A DNA stretch of 64,000 nt from Flavobacterium ammonificans (lineage in GTDB: Bacteria; Bacteroidota; Bacteroidia; Flavobacteriales; Flavobacteriaceae). The stretch is from NCBI RefSeq assembly GCF_020886115.1, contig NZ_AP025185.1, positions 1,240,001 to 1,304,000 on the forward strand, written 5' to 3'. Shown here piece after piece: positions 50,108-59,342 of the stretch; position 1 is the stretch's first letter; each line of letters begins with the position of its first letter. The notes under the pieces were generated by a model that saw only the letters and a program-made list of their open reading frames with translations, made no database searches and had not been told where the DNA came from. The position numbers were made by a program, and so were the translations under genes.

Positions 50108-50830
50108 ATGATGACGATAAAAAAACAGGTGCCAAATACGATTACCTTACTCAATCTTTTCTGTGGTTGTATTGCCATGGTATTTGCGCTGAACAAAGAG
50201 TTCGAAATGGCTTTTTATTTTGTAAGCTTAGGTATTTTCTTGGACTTTTTTGATGGTTTTTTTGCGCGCTTGTTTCAAGTATCTAGTCCCTTAGGATTGC
50301 AATTGGATTCATTAGCCGATATGGTTACCAGTGGTGTTGTTCCAGGAATTGTTATGTATCAGTTGATGGGAAGCTCGAGTGGGTATCCTAAATTAGGTTG
50401 GATCGTTGAGCCGTTTCCATTTGTAGGCTTTTTAATTACTTTAGGGTCTTGTTATCGTTTGGCCAATTTCAATATTGATACCCGTCAAACCGATTCGTTT
50501 ATTGGCTTACCAACCCCTGCGAATGCCCTTTTTATTTTGAGTTTACCTTTGGTGTTACGTAATTTGGATTCTTTTTTTGTATTGGAATTGCTAACGAATC
50601 CTTTCGTTTTGATCGGAATCACCTTGCTTAGCGTGTATATGCTGAATGCTGAAATTCCGTTATTCTCATTGAAAATCAAGCAAATGAGTTTGAAGAAAAA
50701 TGCATTTCAAATTGGATTTTTGCTAAGTTCGGTAGTTTTAATCGCTAGTTTTCAATATGCCGGAATTCCTTTGGTAATAGTATTGTATGTTCTACTATCG
50801 GTAATTACCAATGTACTAGTATCAAAATAA
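50108..50830 (+). CDS. pssA: CDP-diacylglycerol-serine O-phosphatidyltransferase
   Basis: The 240-residue integral membrane protein has the CDP-alcohol phosphatidyltransferase motif DGxxAR...G...D...D, seen as 'DGFFARLF' then 'GLQLDSLADMVTSG' (residues about 48-76). An N-terminal 'PNTITLLNLFCGC' precedes it, with about seven further hydrophobic segments. It makes phosphatidylserine, the precursor of phosphatidylethanolamine. It faces the lptB operon tail end-to-end. Confidence 0.92.
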   Translation: MMTIKKQVPNTITLLNLFCGCIAMVFALNKEFEMAFYFVSLGIFLDFFDGFFARLFQVSSPLGLQLDSLADMVTSGVVPGIVMYQLMGSSSGYPKLGWIVEPFPFVGFLITLGSCYRLANFNIDTRQTDSFIGLPTPANALFILSLPLVLRNLDSFFVLELLTNPFVLIGITLLSVYMLNAEIPLFSLKIKQMSLKKNAFQIGFLLSSVVLIASFQYAGIPLVIVLYVLLSVITNVLVSK

Positions 50831-50838
50831 CAAATCTT

Positions 50839-51075
50839 TTAGTTGGAATGTCCTTTTTTTGTTGCTAACAGCACAATGAGTAGGAAGAAAAGAAGCATAA
50901 ATACCAAAACCAAAACCGACTTTGGATTGGCAAAATTAATTGTTAATCCCATTCATTCTTGACGTTTAGGAGGTAATAAACGTTGGTCTTCTTTGTTGTA
51001 ATACAAGCAACACCATTTCCAATTATTCGGATCTTTGTGCCATTTTTCTAAAGTTTCTTTGTCCGGTTGCTCCAT
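50839..51075 (-). pseudogene. Small DUF5808-like membrane protein gene split by an in-frame TGA
   Basis: A frame from ATG 51075 encodes 40 residues ('EKWHKDPNNWKWCCLYYNKE', ending 'RLLPPKRQE') and stops at TGA 50953-50955. The same frame continues at once with ATG 50952 for 37 residues ('MGLTINFANPKSVLVLVF', then a membrane segment). As I recall, Flavobacterium relatives have both parts in one protein of about 80 residues ('PPKR' followed by 'MGWTINFANP'). The stop codon thus either truncates one gene or splits it into two coupled pieces. It starts 18 nt after the lptB stop, in the same direction. Neither part is long, so the family call is tentative. Confidence 0.6.
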
Positions 51076-51092
51076 TTGTTCTGGATGACGAA

Positions 51093-51833
51093 TTAGAATT
51101 CCAATTTTTTCTTTCTCAATTCAAAGTTCTGTCCCAAATACACTCGGCGTACCATTTCGTCTTCTACTAATTCTTCCGGAATTCCTGCTTTAAGAATACC
51201 TCCTTCAAACATTAAGTAAGTTTTGTCAGTAATAGCTAAGGTTTCTTGAACATTATGATCGGTAATTAAGATACCGATGTTTTTATTTTTCAATTGCGCA
51301 ACAATTCGCTGAATATCTTCTACCGCTACTGGATCTACACCTGCAAAAGGTTCGTCTAGTAAGATGAACTTCGGGTCGGTAGCTAAACAACGTGCAATTT
51401 CGGTACGACGTCTTTCTCCTCCTGAAAGTAAATCACCTCGATTGGTACGAATGTGTTCCAAACTGAATTCGGCAATTAAACTTTCCATCTTAGCTTCTTG
51501 TTCAGCTTTTGACAGGTTGGTTAATTGCAATACGCTTAAAATGTTATCTTCAATACTTAGTTTTCTAAAAACAGAGGCTTCTTGTGCTAAATACCCAATT
51601 CCAGCTTGGGCTCTTTTGTACATCGGATAATCAGTTATTTCCAAATTGTCTAAATGAATACTGCCTGAATTGGGTTTCACTAAACCTACAATCATGTAAA
51701 ATGAAGTCGTTTTCCCAGCACCATTAGGACCTAAGAGACCTACGATTTCTCCTTGGTTTACTTCCACCGAAATCCCTTTTACGACGCTACGGCCTTTATA
51801 GGTTTTCACCAAATTATCTGCTCTTAATATCAT
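51093..51833 (-). CDS. lptB: LPS export ABC transporter ATP-binding protein
   Basis: The 246-residue ABC ATPase has Walker A 'GPNGAGKTT' near residue 36, a 'YLAQEASVFRKLSIEDN' Q-loop region typical of LptB, signature 'LSGGERRRTEIARCLA', Walker B 'FILLDEPFAGVDP' and the switch histidine in 'ITDHNVQETL'. It powers transport of lipopolysaccharide from the inner membrane with LptFG. This fits an organism that makes O-antigen. A small gene follows closely. Confidence 0.95.
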   Translation of the reverse strand: MILRADNLVKTYKGRSVVKGISVEVNQGEIVGLLGPNGAGKTTSFYMIVGLVKPNSGSIHLDNLEITDYPMYKRAQAGIGYLAQEASVFRKLSIEDNILSVLQLTNLSKAEQEAKMESLIAEFSLEHIRTNRGDLLSGGERRRTEIARCLATDPKFILLDEPFAGVDPVAVEDIQRIVAQLKNKNIGILITDHNVQETLAITDKTYLMFEGGILKAGIPEELVEDEMVRRVYLGQNFELRKKKLEF

Positions 51834-51904
51834 TTTAAATGTGTAAATTAATCAATTAGTAAAATGTAGCAATTGGTTTATTGTTACATCGATGCATTGG
51901 TACA

Positions 51905-52252
51905 TTATTTATTATTCTCTAAAGCCTCCCAAAATTCGTAGGCTCTACGTAAATGAGGGACTACAATGGTTCCGCCAACCAATGTCGCAATTCCCATAGC
52001 TTCCATCATTTCTGCTTTGGTTACGCCTTCTTTGTGACTAGTTTCCAAATGATACTTAACGCAATCATCACAACGCAATACTGCTGAAGCAACAAGGCCT
52101 AAAAGTTCTTTTGTTTTTACATCCAAAGCGCCTTCGGCATAGGCATTGGTATCCAAGTTAAAGATTCTTTTGACAATTTTGTTATTGTCTGCCAATAATT
52201 TCTCGTTCATTTTAGAACGATACTCATTAAATTCATCTACAATATCAGCCAT
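51905..52252 (-). CDS. Carboxymuconolactone decarboxylase/AhpD-like protein
   Basis: This 115-residue all-helical protein has the redox motif CxxC in 'VLRCDDCVKYHLETS' and the following histidine, the AhpD-type signature. 'TKELLGLVASAV' precedes it and 'TKAEMMEAMGIATLVGG' follows. AhpD-like members reduce peroxiredoxins or act in related thiol chemistry; a ring-opening role is unlikely. The gene overlaps the end of tatC by 8 nt. Confidence 0.88.
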   Translation of the reverse strand: MADIVDEFNEYRSKMNEKLLADNNKIVKRIFNLDTNAYAEGALDVKTKELLGLVASAVLRCDDCVKYHLETSHKEGVTKAEMMEAMGIATLVGGTIVVPHLRRAYEFWEALENNK

Positions 52253-53060
52253 TTTCTTTGTTTTTATTTCGGATTACAATTTTAGAAATTAAAATACTCG
52301 CTTCGTATATAATTAACATCGGAATGGTAACTATAATTTGACTTACCACATCAGGCGGAGTAACAATCGCGGCTACAATTAAAATGATAATTACAGCGTA
52401 CTTCCAGTATTTTCTTAAAAAAGTAGGGGTGACCAAACCTAATTTAGTTAGAAAGTAGATAATAATTGGCAGTTCAAAAAACAAACCACAGGCAATAACG
52501 CTAGTTTTAAGCATCCCAATATAAGAGTCTACACTAAACTGATTTTTAATGACATCACTGACAGTAAAGGTGGCAAAAAAGTTGACCGACATGGGTACAA
52601 TAACAAAATAACCAAATAATACTCCTAAAAAGAAAAGAATAGACGAGGTGAACACAAACAATTTAGCATGCTTTTTTTCTTTTTCATACAAAGCGGGACT
52701 GATAAATTGCCAGATTTGCCACAAAATAAAAGGAAAAGCTAAAATGAAACCCGCGGTGATACAAGTCCAAATTAAAATATTGATTTGGCCTTCCATATTC
52801 GTATTTTGAATGATGAAAGCCATTTCAGTTACGCAAATGCTATCGGCAAAACCCAATTGGTGTGATAAATCACAAAAAAATCGGTAAGTAATAAAATCCG
52901 CTTTGGTTGGCCCAAAAATGACATCATTAAAGATAAAGTCGCTCACAAAAAAAGTCAAAGTTGCCATTACTAAAATACCAATAGTACTCTTAACCAACAA
53001 CCATCGTAGTTCTTCTAGATGATCTAAAAACGACATTTCGTTCAAATCTTTCTTTGCCAT
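52245..53060 (-). CDS. tatC: Sec-independent protein translocase TatC
   Basis: The 271-residue protein has six membrane helices. The N-terminus is 'MSFLDHLEELRWLL' with the conserved glutamate of the 'FxxHLxELR' motif. 'WQIWQFISPALYEKEKK' and 'FELPIIIYFLTKLGLVTP' are also typical. It is the receptor of the twin-arginine export system. It shares its start with the kdsD stop (TAATG) and overlaps the AhpD-like gene. Confidence 0.95.
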   Translation of the reverse strand: MAKKDLNEMSFLDHLEELRWLLVKSTIGILVMATLTFFVSDFIFNDVIFGPTKADFITYRFFCDLSHQLGFADSICVTEMAFIIQNTNMEGQINILIWTCITAGFILAFPFILWQIWQFISPALYEKEKKHAKLFVFTSSILFFLGVLFGYFVIVPMSVNFFATFTVSDVIKNQFSVDSYIGMLKTSVIACGLFFELPIIIYFLTKLGLVTPTFLRKYWKYAVIIILIVAAIVTPPDVVSQIIVTIPMLIIYEASILISKIVIRNKNKENG

Positions 53061-54025
53061 TATATAATTCCTTCTTTTAAAATATCGTGTAAATGCAATA
53101 CGCCTTTGAACTCTGAATCGTCTACTACAATCAATTGGGTAATTTTAAAATTTTCCATCAAATGAAAGGCATCAATTACCATCGCTTCAGAAGAAGTAGT
53201 TTTTGGATTTTGGGTCATGATGTCTTTTGCTGTTAAATCGGAAAAGTTATCTCTTTCGTTCAACATGCGTCGGATATCGCCATCAGTAATGATTCCGATT
53301 ACTTTATTGTTTTCTACAACGGCGGTTACTCCTAAGCGTTTTTCCGAAATTTCGAAAATAACTTTTTTAATTGGAGCATCTGGAGCCACCATAGGTTTCA
53401 AGGAGTTTTCGAGCATGTCCTTTACGCGAAGTAATAATTTTTTACCCAATGCGCCTCCTGGATGGTACACGGCAAAATCTTCTGCTTTGAAGTTGCGCAT
53501 CTCCATTAGGCAAACTACTAAAGCATCTCCCATAACCAATTGAGCAGTGGTGCTATTGGTAGGCGCTAAATTATTTGGACAAGACTCGCTGTCTACAGTT
53601 GTGTTTAACACTATATCAGATCCTTGTGCTAAAAACGAACTCATATTTCCAGTAATCGCAATCAAAATATTGTCAAAGCGTTTTAATAACGGAACTAAAA
53701 CTTTAATTTCAGGACTGTTGCCGCTTTTTGAAATACAAATAACAACATCTTCTTTTTGAAGCATGCCTAGATCGCCATGTATGGCTTCGGCAGCATGTAA
53801 AAAAAGTGATGGTGTGCCAGTCGAATTGAAACTAGCCACCATTTTTTGAGCAATGATAGCGCTTTTGCCAATACCTGTAACCACTAATCGGCCTTTGGAT
53901 TGGTATATTTTTTCTACCGCAGCAACAAAATTAGCATCGAGTAAATCGGCTAATTTTGAGATGGATAGGCTCTCAGAGAGTATCGTTTTTTTGGCACTTG
54001 CCAAAATATTTGATGTTGTTGTCAA
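53060..54025 (-). CDS. kdsD: Arabinose-5-phosphate isomerase (KpsF/GutQ family)
   Basis: About 321 residues from the TTG at 54025, which matches family length. A longer in-frame start at 54091 would place the start codon just upstream of the -7 element at 54079-54086. It has an SIS sugar-isomerase domain ('GRLVVTGIGKSAIIAQKMVA', 'FLHAAEAIHGDLGML', 'ISKSGNSPEIKVL') and two CBS domains ('AVVENNKVIGIITDGDIRRM', 'LIVVDDSEFKGVLHLHDIL'). It makes D-arabinose-5-phosphate for Kdo, an LPS inner-core sugar. Confidence 0.92.
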   Translation of the reverse strand: MTTTSNILASAKKTILSESLSISKLADLLDANFVAAVEKIYQSKGRLVVTGIGKSAIIAQKMVASFNSTGTPSLFLHAAEAIHGDLGMLQKEDVVICISKSGNSPEIKVLVPLLKRFDNILIAITGNMSSFLAQGSDIVLNTTVDSESCPNNLAPTNSTTAQLVMGDALVVCLMEMRNFKAEDFAVYHPGGALGKKLLLRVKDMLENSLKPMVAPDAPIKKVIFEISEKRLGVTAVVENNKVIGIITDGDIRRMLNERDNFSDLTAKDIMTQNPKTTSSEAMVIDAFHLMENFKITQLIVVDDSEFKGVLHLHDILKEGII

Positions 54026-54044
54026 AACAGAATAGTTAAATTTG
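54016..54044 (+). promoter_or_regulatory. Promoter of recQ
   Basis: TTG (54016-54018), 18-nt spacer and TAAATTTG (54037-54044) fit the Bacteroidota consensus TTG-N17-23-TAnnTTTG. The start codon is 65 nt downstream. Confidence 0.6.
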
Positions 54045-54078
54045 TGTTTGTAAAAGAAAATAGTATCTTTATGTGGTG

Positions 54079-54086
54079 CAAATTTA
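54079..54086 (-). promoter_or_regulatory. -7 element of the divergent kdsD-tatC operon
   Basis: TAAATTTG read on the minus strand. It lies 53 nt before the TTG start proposed for kdsD and overlaps the codons of the longer, rejected start. No clear TTG -33 element is seen. Confidence 0.5.
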
Positions 54087-54109
54087 TACAAAATACCACA
54101 CAGTAAATA

Positions 54110-56305
54110 ATGAATTCAAACGAAATTGATATCCATAAAGAATTAAAGAAGTATTTTGGCTTCGGACAATTCAAGGGACTGCAAGAACCAGTAATTAAAA
54201 GTATTTTGAATAAAGAAAATACTTTTGTTATTATGCCCACGGGAGGCGGTAAATCACTTTGTTACCAATTACCTGCTTTGATTCAAGAAGGGACAGCCAT
54301 TGTGGTGTCTCCATTAATTGCTTTAATGAAGAATCAGGTAGATGCTATTCGGAGTTTATCTTCTGAAAATGGAATTGCTCACGTATTAAATTCTTCATTA
54401 ACTAAAACAGAAATTACTCAGGTTAAAAATGATATTACAGCGGGTATTACAAAATTATTGTATGTCGCTCCAGAATCCCTTACCAAAGACGAATACGTTC
54501 AATTTCTTCAATCGGTTAAAGTCTCTTTTGTAGCTATTGACGAAGCGCATTGTATATCCGAATGGGGTCATGATTTTAGACCGGAATACCGTAATTTACG
54601 TTATATAATAAAACAGTTAGGTGATGTGCCTATTATTGGGTTGACCGCTACGGCGACTCCAAAAGTGCAGGAAGACATATTGAAAAATTTAGATATGTCC
54701 GATGCGACTACCTATAAAGCGTCTTTCAACAGACCGAATTTGTATTACGAAGTTCGTACAAAGACTAAGAATATTGAATCGGATATTATTCGTTTTATCA
54801 AACAGAATAAAGGAAAATCAGGAATTATTTATTGCTTAAGCCGTAAAAAAGTAGAAGCGATTGCCGAGGTGTTGCAAGTGAATGGCATTAGTGCAGTTCC
54901 GTATCATGCTGGATTGGATGCCAAAACACGTGCCAAACATCAAGACATGTTCTTGATGGAAGATGTGGAAGTAGTCGTAGCAACTATTGCTTTCGGTATG
55001 GGAATTGACAAACCGGATGTACGTTTTGTAATTCACCACGATATTCCAAAATCTTTAGAAAGTTATTACCAAGAAACTGGTCGTGCTGGTCGCGATGGGG
55101 GCGAAGGTCATTGTTTAGCCTACTATTCCTACAAAGATGTAGAGAAATTAGAAAAGTTTATGTCGGGTAAACCCGTTGCAGAACAAGAAATTGGATTTGC
55201 TTTATTGCAAGAAGTTGTGGCCTATGCTGAAACTTCTATGTCCAGACGTAAATTTTTATTGCATTATTTCGGAGAAGAATTTGATAGCGAAACAGGAGAA
55301 GGTGCCGACATGGATGACAATGTTCGCAATCCGAAAAATAAAGTAGAAGCTAAAAATCAAGTAGTGAAATTACTTGAAGTGGTAAGAGATACGAAACATT
55401 TATACAAGTCTAAAGAAGTAGTGTTTACTTTGATTGGCCGAGTAAATGCTGTGATTAAAGCGCACAAAACAGATTCACAATCCTTTTTTGGTTGTGGTGT
55501 TGATCATGATGAAAAATACTGGATGGCGCTGTTAAGACAAGTTTTGGTTGATGGCTATTTGGCGAAAGATATTGAAACCTATGGTATCGTAAAAATTACG
55601 GATAAAGGCTTGGATTTTATCAAAAACCCGATTTCGTTTATGATGTCTGAGGATCACGAATACAATGAAACTGAAGACGATGCTATTGTAAGCGCTGCCA
55701 GTTCTTCTGGAACTGCCGATGAGGCTTTGATGGCAATGTTACGGGAGTTGCGTAAAAAAGAAGCGAAAAATCTAGGGGTACCTCCTTTTGTAGTTTTCCA
55801 AGATCCATCTCTAGAAGATATGGCTTTGAAATATCCAATCTCACTTGATGAATTAACAAACATTCACGGTGTTGGAGAAGGGAAGGCAAAAAAATATGGC
55901 GCGCCATTTTTAGCACTAATTAGCCGTTATGTAGAGGACAATGATATCATCCGACCAGATGATTTAGTAGTCAAATCTACGGGTGTGAATTCGGCCAATA
56001 AATTGTACATCATTCAAAATATTGATCGTAAACTTTCACTAGATGATATTGCTTCCGCAAAAGGAATGACAATGGATGATTTGATAAAAGAGATGGAACA
56101 GATTGTTTATTCTGGAACCAAATTGAACATCAAATATTGGATTGACGACATGTTAGATGACGATCAGCAAGAAGAAATCCATGAGTATTTTATGGAATCG
56201 GATTCGGATAAAATAGAAGATGCACTGAAAGAATTTGATGGAGAATACGATATTGATGAACTGCGTTTGATGCGTATTAAATTCATTAGCGAAGTGGCTA
56301 ATTAA
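54110..56305 (+). CDS. recQ: ATP-dependent DNA helicase RecQ
   Basis: The 731-residue superfamily 2 helicase has Q motif 'YFGFGQFKGLQEPVI', Walker A 'MPTGGGKSLCYQLP', the DEAH box in 'AIDEAHCISEWGHDFRPEY', 'GLTATATPKVQ', 'YCLSRKKVE', 'ATIAFGMGIDKPDVRF' and 'YYQETGRAGRDG'. RQC and HRDC domains follow. The zinc-binding cysteines after the helicase core appear reduced in the RQC region, as in several Bacteroidota RecQ proteins. It takes part in recombination and replication-fork repair. Confidence 0.94.
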   Translation: MNSNEIDIHKELKKYFGFGQFKGLQEPVIKSILNKENTFVIMPTGGGKSLCYQLPALIQEGTAIVVSPLIALMKNQVDAIRSLSSENGIAHVLNSSLTKTEITQVKNDITAGITKLLYVAPESLTKDEYVQFLQSVKVSFVAIDEAHCISEWGHDFRPEYRNLRYIIKQLGDVPIIGLTATATPKVQEDILKNLDMSDATTYKASFNRPNLYYEVRTKTKNIESDIIRFIKQNKGKSGIIYCLSRKKVEAIAEVLQVNGISAVPYHAGLDAKTRAKHQDMFLMEDVEVVVATIAFGMGIDKPDVRFVIHHDIPKSLESYYQETGRAGRDGGEGHCLAYYSYKDVEKLEKFMSGKPVAEQEIGFALLQEVVAYAETSMSRRKFLLHYFGEEFDSETGEGADMDDNVRNPKNKVEAKNQVVKLLEVVRDTKHLYKSKEVVFTLIGRVNAVIKAHKTDSQSFFGCGVDHDEKYWMALLRQVLVDGYLAKDIETYGIVKITDKGLDFIKNPISFMMSEDHEYNETEDDAIVSAASSSGTADEALMAMLRELRKKEAKNLGVPPFVVFQDPSLEDMALKYPISLDELTNIHGVGEGKAKKYGAPFLALISRYVEDNDIIRPDDLVVKSTGVNSANKLYIIQNIDRKLSLDDIASAKGMTMDDLIKEMEQIVYSGTKLNIKYWIDDMLDDDQQEEIHEYFMESDSDKIEDALKEFDGEYDIDELRLMRIKFISEVAN

Positions 56306-56306
56306 T

Positions 56307-56549
56307 TTATTTTTCTTCATATAGTTCGCCTCGATGAGGTTTTAAGGCATCACGAACCGAGATCATATAGTCGTCTGTTACCACCATAAAGGCAATTGCA
56401 TGCATATCATTGAGTATTTGATACCCAGTGATATTGATTGGTAACTTTTCAATAGTACTATATTCTTTTAAATGAATTTCATGATGTTCTGCAGTTTTAG
56501 CAGCAGCGGGTCCTCTAAAATCCCAAATTAATTTAATTTTTCTTTCCAT
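56307..56549 (-). CDS. Conserved hypothetical protein, 80 residues
   Basis: ATG at 56549 gives 'MERKIKLIWDFRGPAAAKTA'; an in-frame TTG three codons upstream is less likely. The protein is soluble, has no signal peptide and ends 'DALKPHRGELYEEK'. I recognise it only as a short protein conserved in Flavobacteriia, without a known function. A minus-strand TACCTTTG (56567-56574) is a plausible -7 element. The gene is convergent with recQ, with a 1-nt gap. Confidence 0.7.
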   Translation of the reverse strand: MERKIKLIWDFRGPAAAKTAEHHEIHLKEYSTIEKLPINITGYQILNDMHAIAFMVVTDDYMISVRDALKPHRGELYEEK

Positions 56550-56606
56550 TTTTTGCAATTGAGTTGCAAAGGTACAAACTCTAAAGTAAAATGGTTGGTA
56601 TTTTGA

Positions 56607-56638
56607 TTGACCGAATTCACTTCAAAATGTTATTTTTG
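56607..56638 (+). promoter_or_regulatory. Promoter of the FAD-dependent dehydrogenase gene
   Basis: TTG (56607-56609), 21-nt spacer and TATTTTTG (56631-56638), a full TAnnTTTG match. The start codon is 46 nt downstream. Confidence 0.6.
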
Positions 56639-56684
56639 CCAATTGTTTTGCTAAATAGGCTTTACAATAATTAATCCATACCCA

Positions 56685-58247
56685 ATGCCTAAAGAACTTT
56701 TACTTCAAGTTAGTCCCGAAATAGCTGCAAATACTGCCTTGTTGCAAGAGCATTTGTCCAAACAAATAAAGGTTGGAGTAAATGATATTCAACATATTGC
56801 TATAGTAAAACGTTCTATTGATGCGCGTCAAAAAGCCATCAAAGTCAATTTAAAAGTTGTAATTTATTTGCAAGGCGAAACTTTTCAAGAATCATCGATA
56901 GCGCTTCCGGATTATCCAAATGTTACAAATAAACAAGAAGTAATTGTTATTGGCGCAGGACCAGCGGGACTTTTTGCAGCACTACAATTGATAGAATTGG
57001 GATTAAAACCCATTGTGGTAGAACGCGGAAAAGACGTTCGTGGGCGTCGTCGTGATTTAAAAGCGATTAATCGAGATCATATTGTCAATGAAGATTCCAA
57101 TTATTGTTTTGGCGAAGGGGGAGCAGGAACCTATTCTGATGGGAAGCTGTATACTCGTTCTAAAAAGCGTGGAGATGTTACAAGAATATTAGAATTGTTA
57201 GTCGCTTTTGGTGCCACACCCGATATTTTAGTGGAGGCACATCCGCATATTGGAACCAACAAATTGCCTCAAATTATTCAAGATATACGAGAAAAGATAA
57301 TCGAATGTGGCGGACAAGTTTTGTTTGAAACCCGTGTAACGGATATTTTGATTAAAAATAACGAAGTCCAAGGTGTGGTAACCCAAAATGGCGATACTAT
57401 ATCCGCCAATAAAATGATTTTGGCAACAGGGCATTCGGCTCGTGACATTTTTGAAATGTTGGATCGCAAAAAAGTACTGATTGAAGCCAAACCATTTGCT
57501 TTAGGAGTGCGAACAGAACATCCACAATCGTTAATAGATAGCATTCAATACAGTTGTGATTACCGTGGTGAACATTTACCTCCAGCGCCTTATTCGATTG
57601 TCAAACAAGTGGGCGGTCGTGGCATGTATTCTTTTTGTATGTGTCCGGGTGGCGTAATTGCACCATGTGCTACAAGTCCGGGTGAGGTGGTGACCAATGG
57701 ATGGTCGCCTTCTAAAAGAGATCAGGCTACCGCTAATTCGGGTATTGTCATCGAATTGAAGTTAGAAGATTTTAAACCTTTTGCAAAATTTGGTGCTTTG
57801 GCCGGAATGGAATTTCAAAAAAGTATCGAACAAAAAGCATGGCATTTGGCTGGTCAAACACAGCGTGTTCCTGCCCAACGAATGATTGATTTTACTCAGA
57901 ATAAAGTGTCTGCAAGTATTCCTCCTACGTCTTATGTACCCGGAACTACTTCAGTAGAAATGGGGCAGGTGTTTCCCGGATTTTTAAGTCAAATTCTACG
58001 TGAAGGATTTACCGAATTTGGAAAATCGATGAAAGGATATTTGACTAATGATGCCATTTTGCATGCGCCTGAATCGCGAACTTCTTCGCCTGTTCGAATT
58101 CCGAGAGATGGAATTAGTTTAGAGCATTTACAAATCAAAGGATTGTATCCTTGCGGTGAAGGAGCTGGTTATGCAGGCGGCATTATTTCAGCTGCTATTG
58201 ATGGCGAAAAATGTGCTTTGAAAATTGCTGAAAGTTTACATCAATAG
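56685..58247 (+). CDS. FAD-dependent dehydrogenase (NAD(P)/FAD oxidoreductase family)
   Basis: The 520-residue protein has an N-terminal region of about 85 residues and then the dinucleotide-binding 'VIVIGAGPAGLFAALQLIELG' (from about residue 86) and 'VVERGKDVRGRRRD'. 'NYCFGEGGAGTYSDGKLYTR', 'FCMCPGGVIAPCATSPGEV' and 'GLYPCGEGAGYAGGIISAAI' follow. These are typical of a widespread but poorly characterised flavoprotein family related to the GidA/HI0933-type fold. The substrate is unknown. It is convergent with the next gene with no gap. Confidence 0.85.
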   Translation: MPKELLLQVSPEIAANTALLQEHLSKQIKVGVNDIQHIAIVKRSIDARQKAIKVNLKVVIYLQGETFQESSIALPDYPNVTNKQEVIVIGAGPAGLFAALQLIELGLKPIVVERGKDVRGRRRDLKAINRDHIVNEDSNYCFGEGGAGTYSDGKLYTRSKKRGDVTRILELLVAFGATPDILVEAHPHIGTNKLPQIIQDIREKIIECGGQVLFETRVTDILIKNNEVQGVVTQNGDTISANKMILATGHSARDIFEMLDRKKVLIEAKPFALGVRTEHPQSLIDSIQYSCDYRGEHLPPAPYSIVKQVGGRGMYSFCMCPGGVIAPCATSPGEVVTNGWSPSKRDQATANSGIVIELKLEDFKPFAKFGALAGMEFQKSIEQKAWHLAGQTQRVPAQRMIDFTQNKVSASIPPTSYVPGTTSVEMGQVFPGFLSQILREGFTEFGKSMKGYLTNDAILHAPESRTSSPVRIPRDGISLEHLQIKGLYPCGEGAGYAGGIISAAIDGEKCALKIAESLHQ

Positions 58248-59327
58248 TTATTTATCTCGTACAGTAACTGCAATTTTTGAGTCAGCAGTACCGTAGTATA
58301 AAAACCATTTATTTTTAAAGAAAACTAATCCTTCAACAAAACAAACTTCGTTGACTTCGCCTATTTTTTCATAGGGTTTATCAGGGTGAATAAAATGATT
58401 TTGAGTACGATCGATTAATTTATAAGGTTGGTTTCTGTCAAATAAAGCTTGACCCGCAGCATAAGTGAATTTTGGTAACTCGGCAGTGTTGTAATTGGCC
58501 GCATTACTACCGTTGTAAATTAGCAGAATACCTTCCTTTTGCAACAACGCAAATGGACCAGGTTCTACTAATCGACTATCAAAATACCCCATTCTAGGAT
58601 GAAGTACACTAATCATTTTTTGACTTTCCTCATTGACAGCGGCTTGCCAATGAATCAAATCTTCAGAGTAGGCCATGAACAAATCGGTATCTCCAAAATA
58701 CATCCAATACTTATTGTTAATTTTAGTGGCAACGATTTTATTTCCTTTTTTTTCGCCCACAACTGCACCAGATTTTGCCCAAAGATCTTTGTATTTTTCG
58801 TCTTTTAGCACCAATCCTTGTTTGGTCCAATGTTTTAAATCTTTAGAAGTTGCAAAACAAAGACGTGCTATTTTCCCATCATAAGAAGTATAGGTCATAA
58901 AATAGCTTCCGTCTGGACATTCAATCACTCTTGGATCTTCTACACCACCTTTCCATTCGTAGCCATTCATGGTATCATTATCAGGAAAAAAGATAGGTTC
59001 GGCTTCTTTTTTAAAATGCAAACCATCTTCACTAATTGCCAATCCTAAACGAGAAGTCATTTGGTTATCCTGCGCTCGGTAAATTAGATAGATTTTATTG
59101 TCTTTTACAATAGCAGATGGATTTAGAACATTGCGTTCTTCCCAATTGACCAATGATTTGCTCACCGGACAATTAAAAGTTTGTTTAGCGTTAGGCGATA
59201 AAATAGGATTAATACTATCTATTTTTATAAAATCAACTAGCGTCCAACTGGGGCTGGATTCTTGTGCCTCACTATTGTTGCAGTTTACAAATACAATAAG
59301 AACTAAAAAACGAATTAACTGTTTCAT
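58248..59327 (-). CDS. GH130-like glycosidase/phosphorylase family protein, probable lipoprotein
   Basis: The 359-residue protein has an N-terminal signal with a cysteine ('LVLIVFVNCNNSEAQ') suggesting a lipoprotein. A five-bladed beta-propeller of the GH43/GH130 type shows 'NVLNPSAIVKDNKIYLIYRA', 'GLAISEDGLHF', 'GVEDPRVIECPDGSYFMTYT' with the acidic pair, and 'KDLKHWTKQG'. GH130 enzymes cleave or phosphorolyse beta-mannosides. It might act on mannosides from outside; a specific substrate cannot be assigned. Confidence 0.8.
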   Translation of the reverse strand: MKQLIRFLVLIVFVNCNNSEAQESSPSWTLVDFIKIDSINPILSPNAKQTFNCPVSKSLVNWEERNVLNPSAIVKDNKIYLIYRAQDNQMTSRLGLAISEDGLHFKKEAEPIFFPDNDTMNGYEWKGGVEDPRVIECPDGSYFMTYTSYDGKIARLCFATSKDLKHWTKQGLVLKDEKYKDLWAKSGAVVGEKKGNKIVATKINNKYWMYFGDTDLFMAYSEDLIHWQAAVNEESQKMISVLHPRMGYFDSRLVEPGPFALLQKEGILLIYNGSNAANYNTAELPKFTYAAGQALFDRNQPYKLIDRTQNHFIHPDKPYEKIGEVNEVCFVEGLVFFKNKWFLYYGTADSKIAVTVRDK

Positions 59328-59342
59328 AAATTTGGGAAGTAA

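Noticed and set aside
54026..54091. Longer N-terminus for kdsD
   Set aside because: It would place the start codon just upstream of a TAAATTTG promoter element and exceed family length by about 22 residues.
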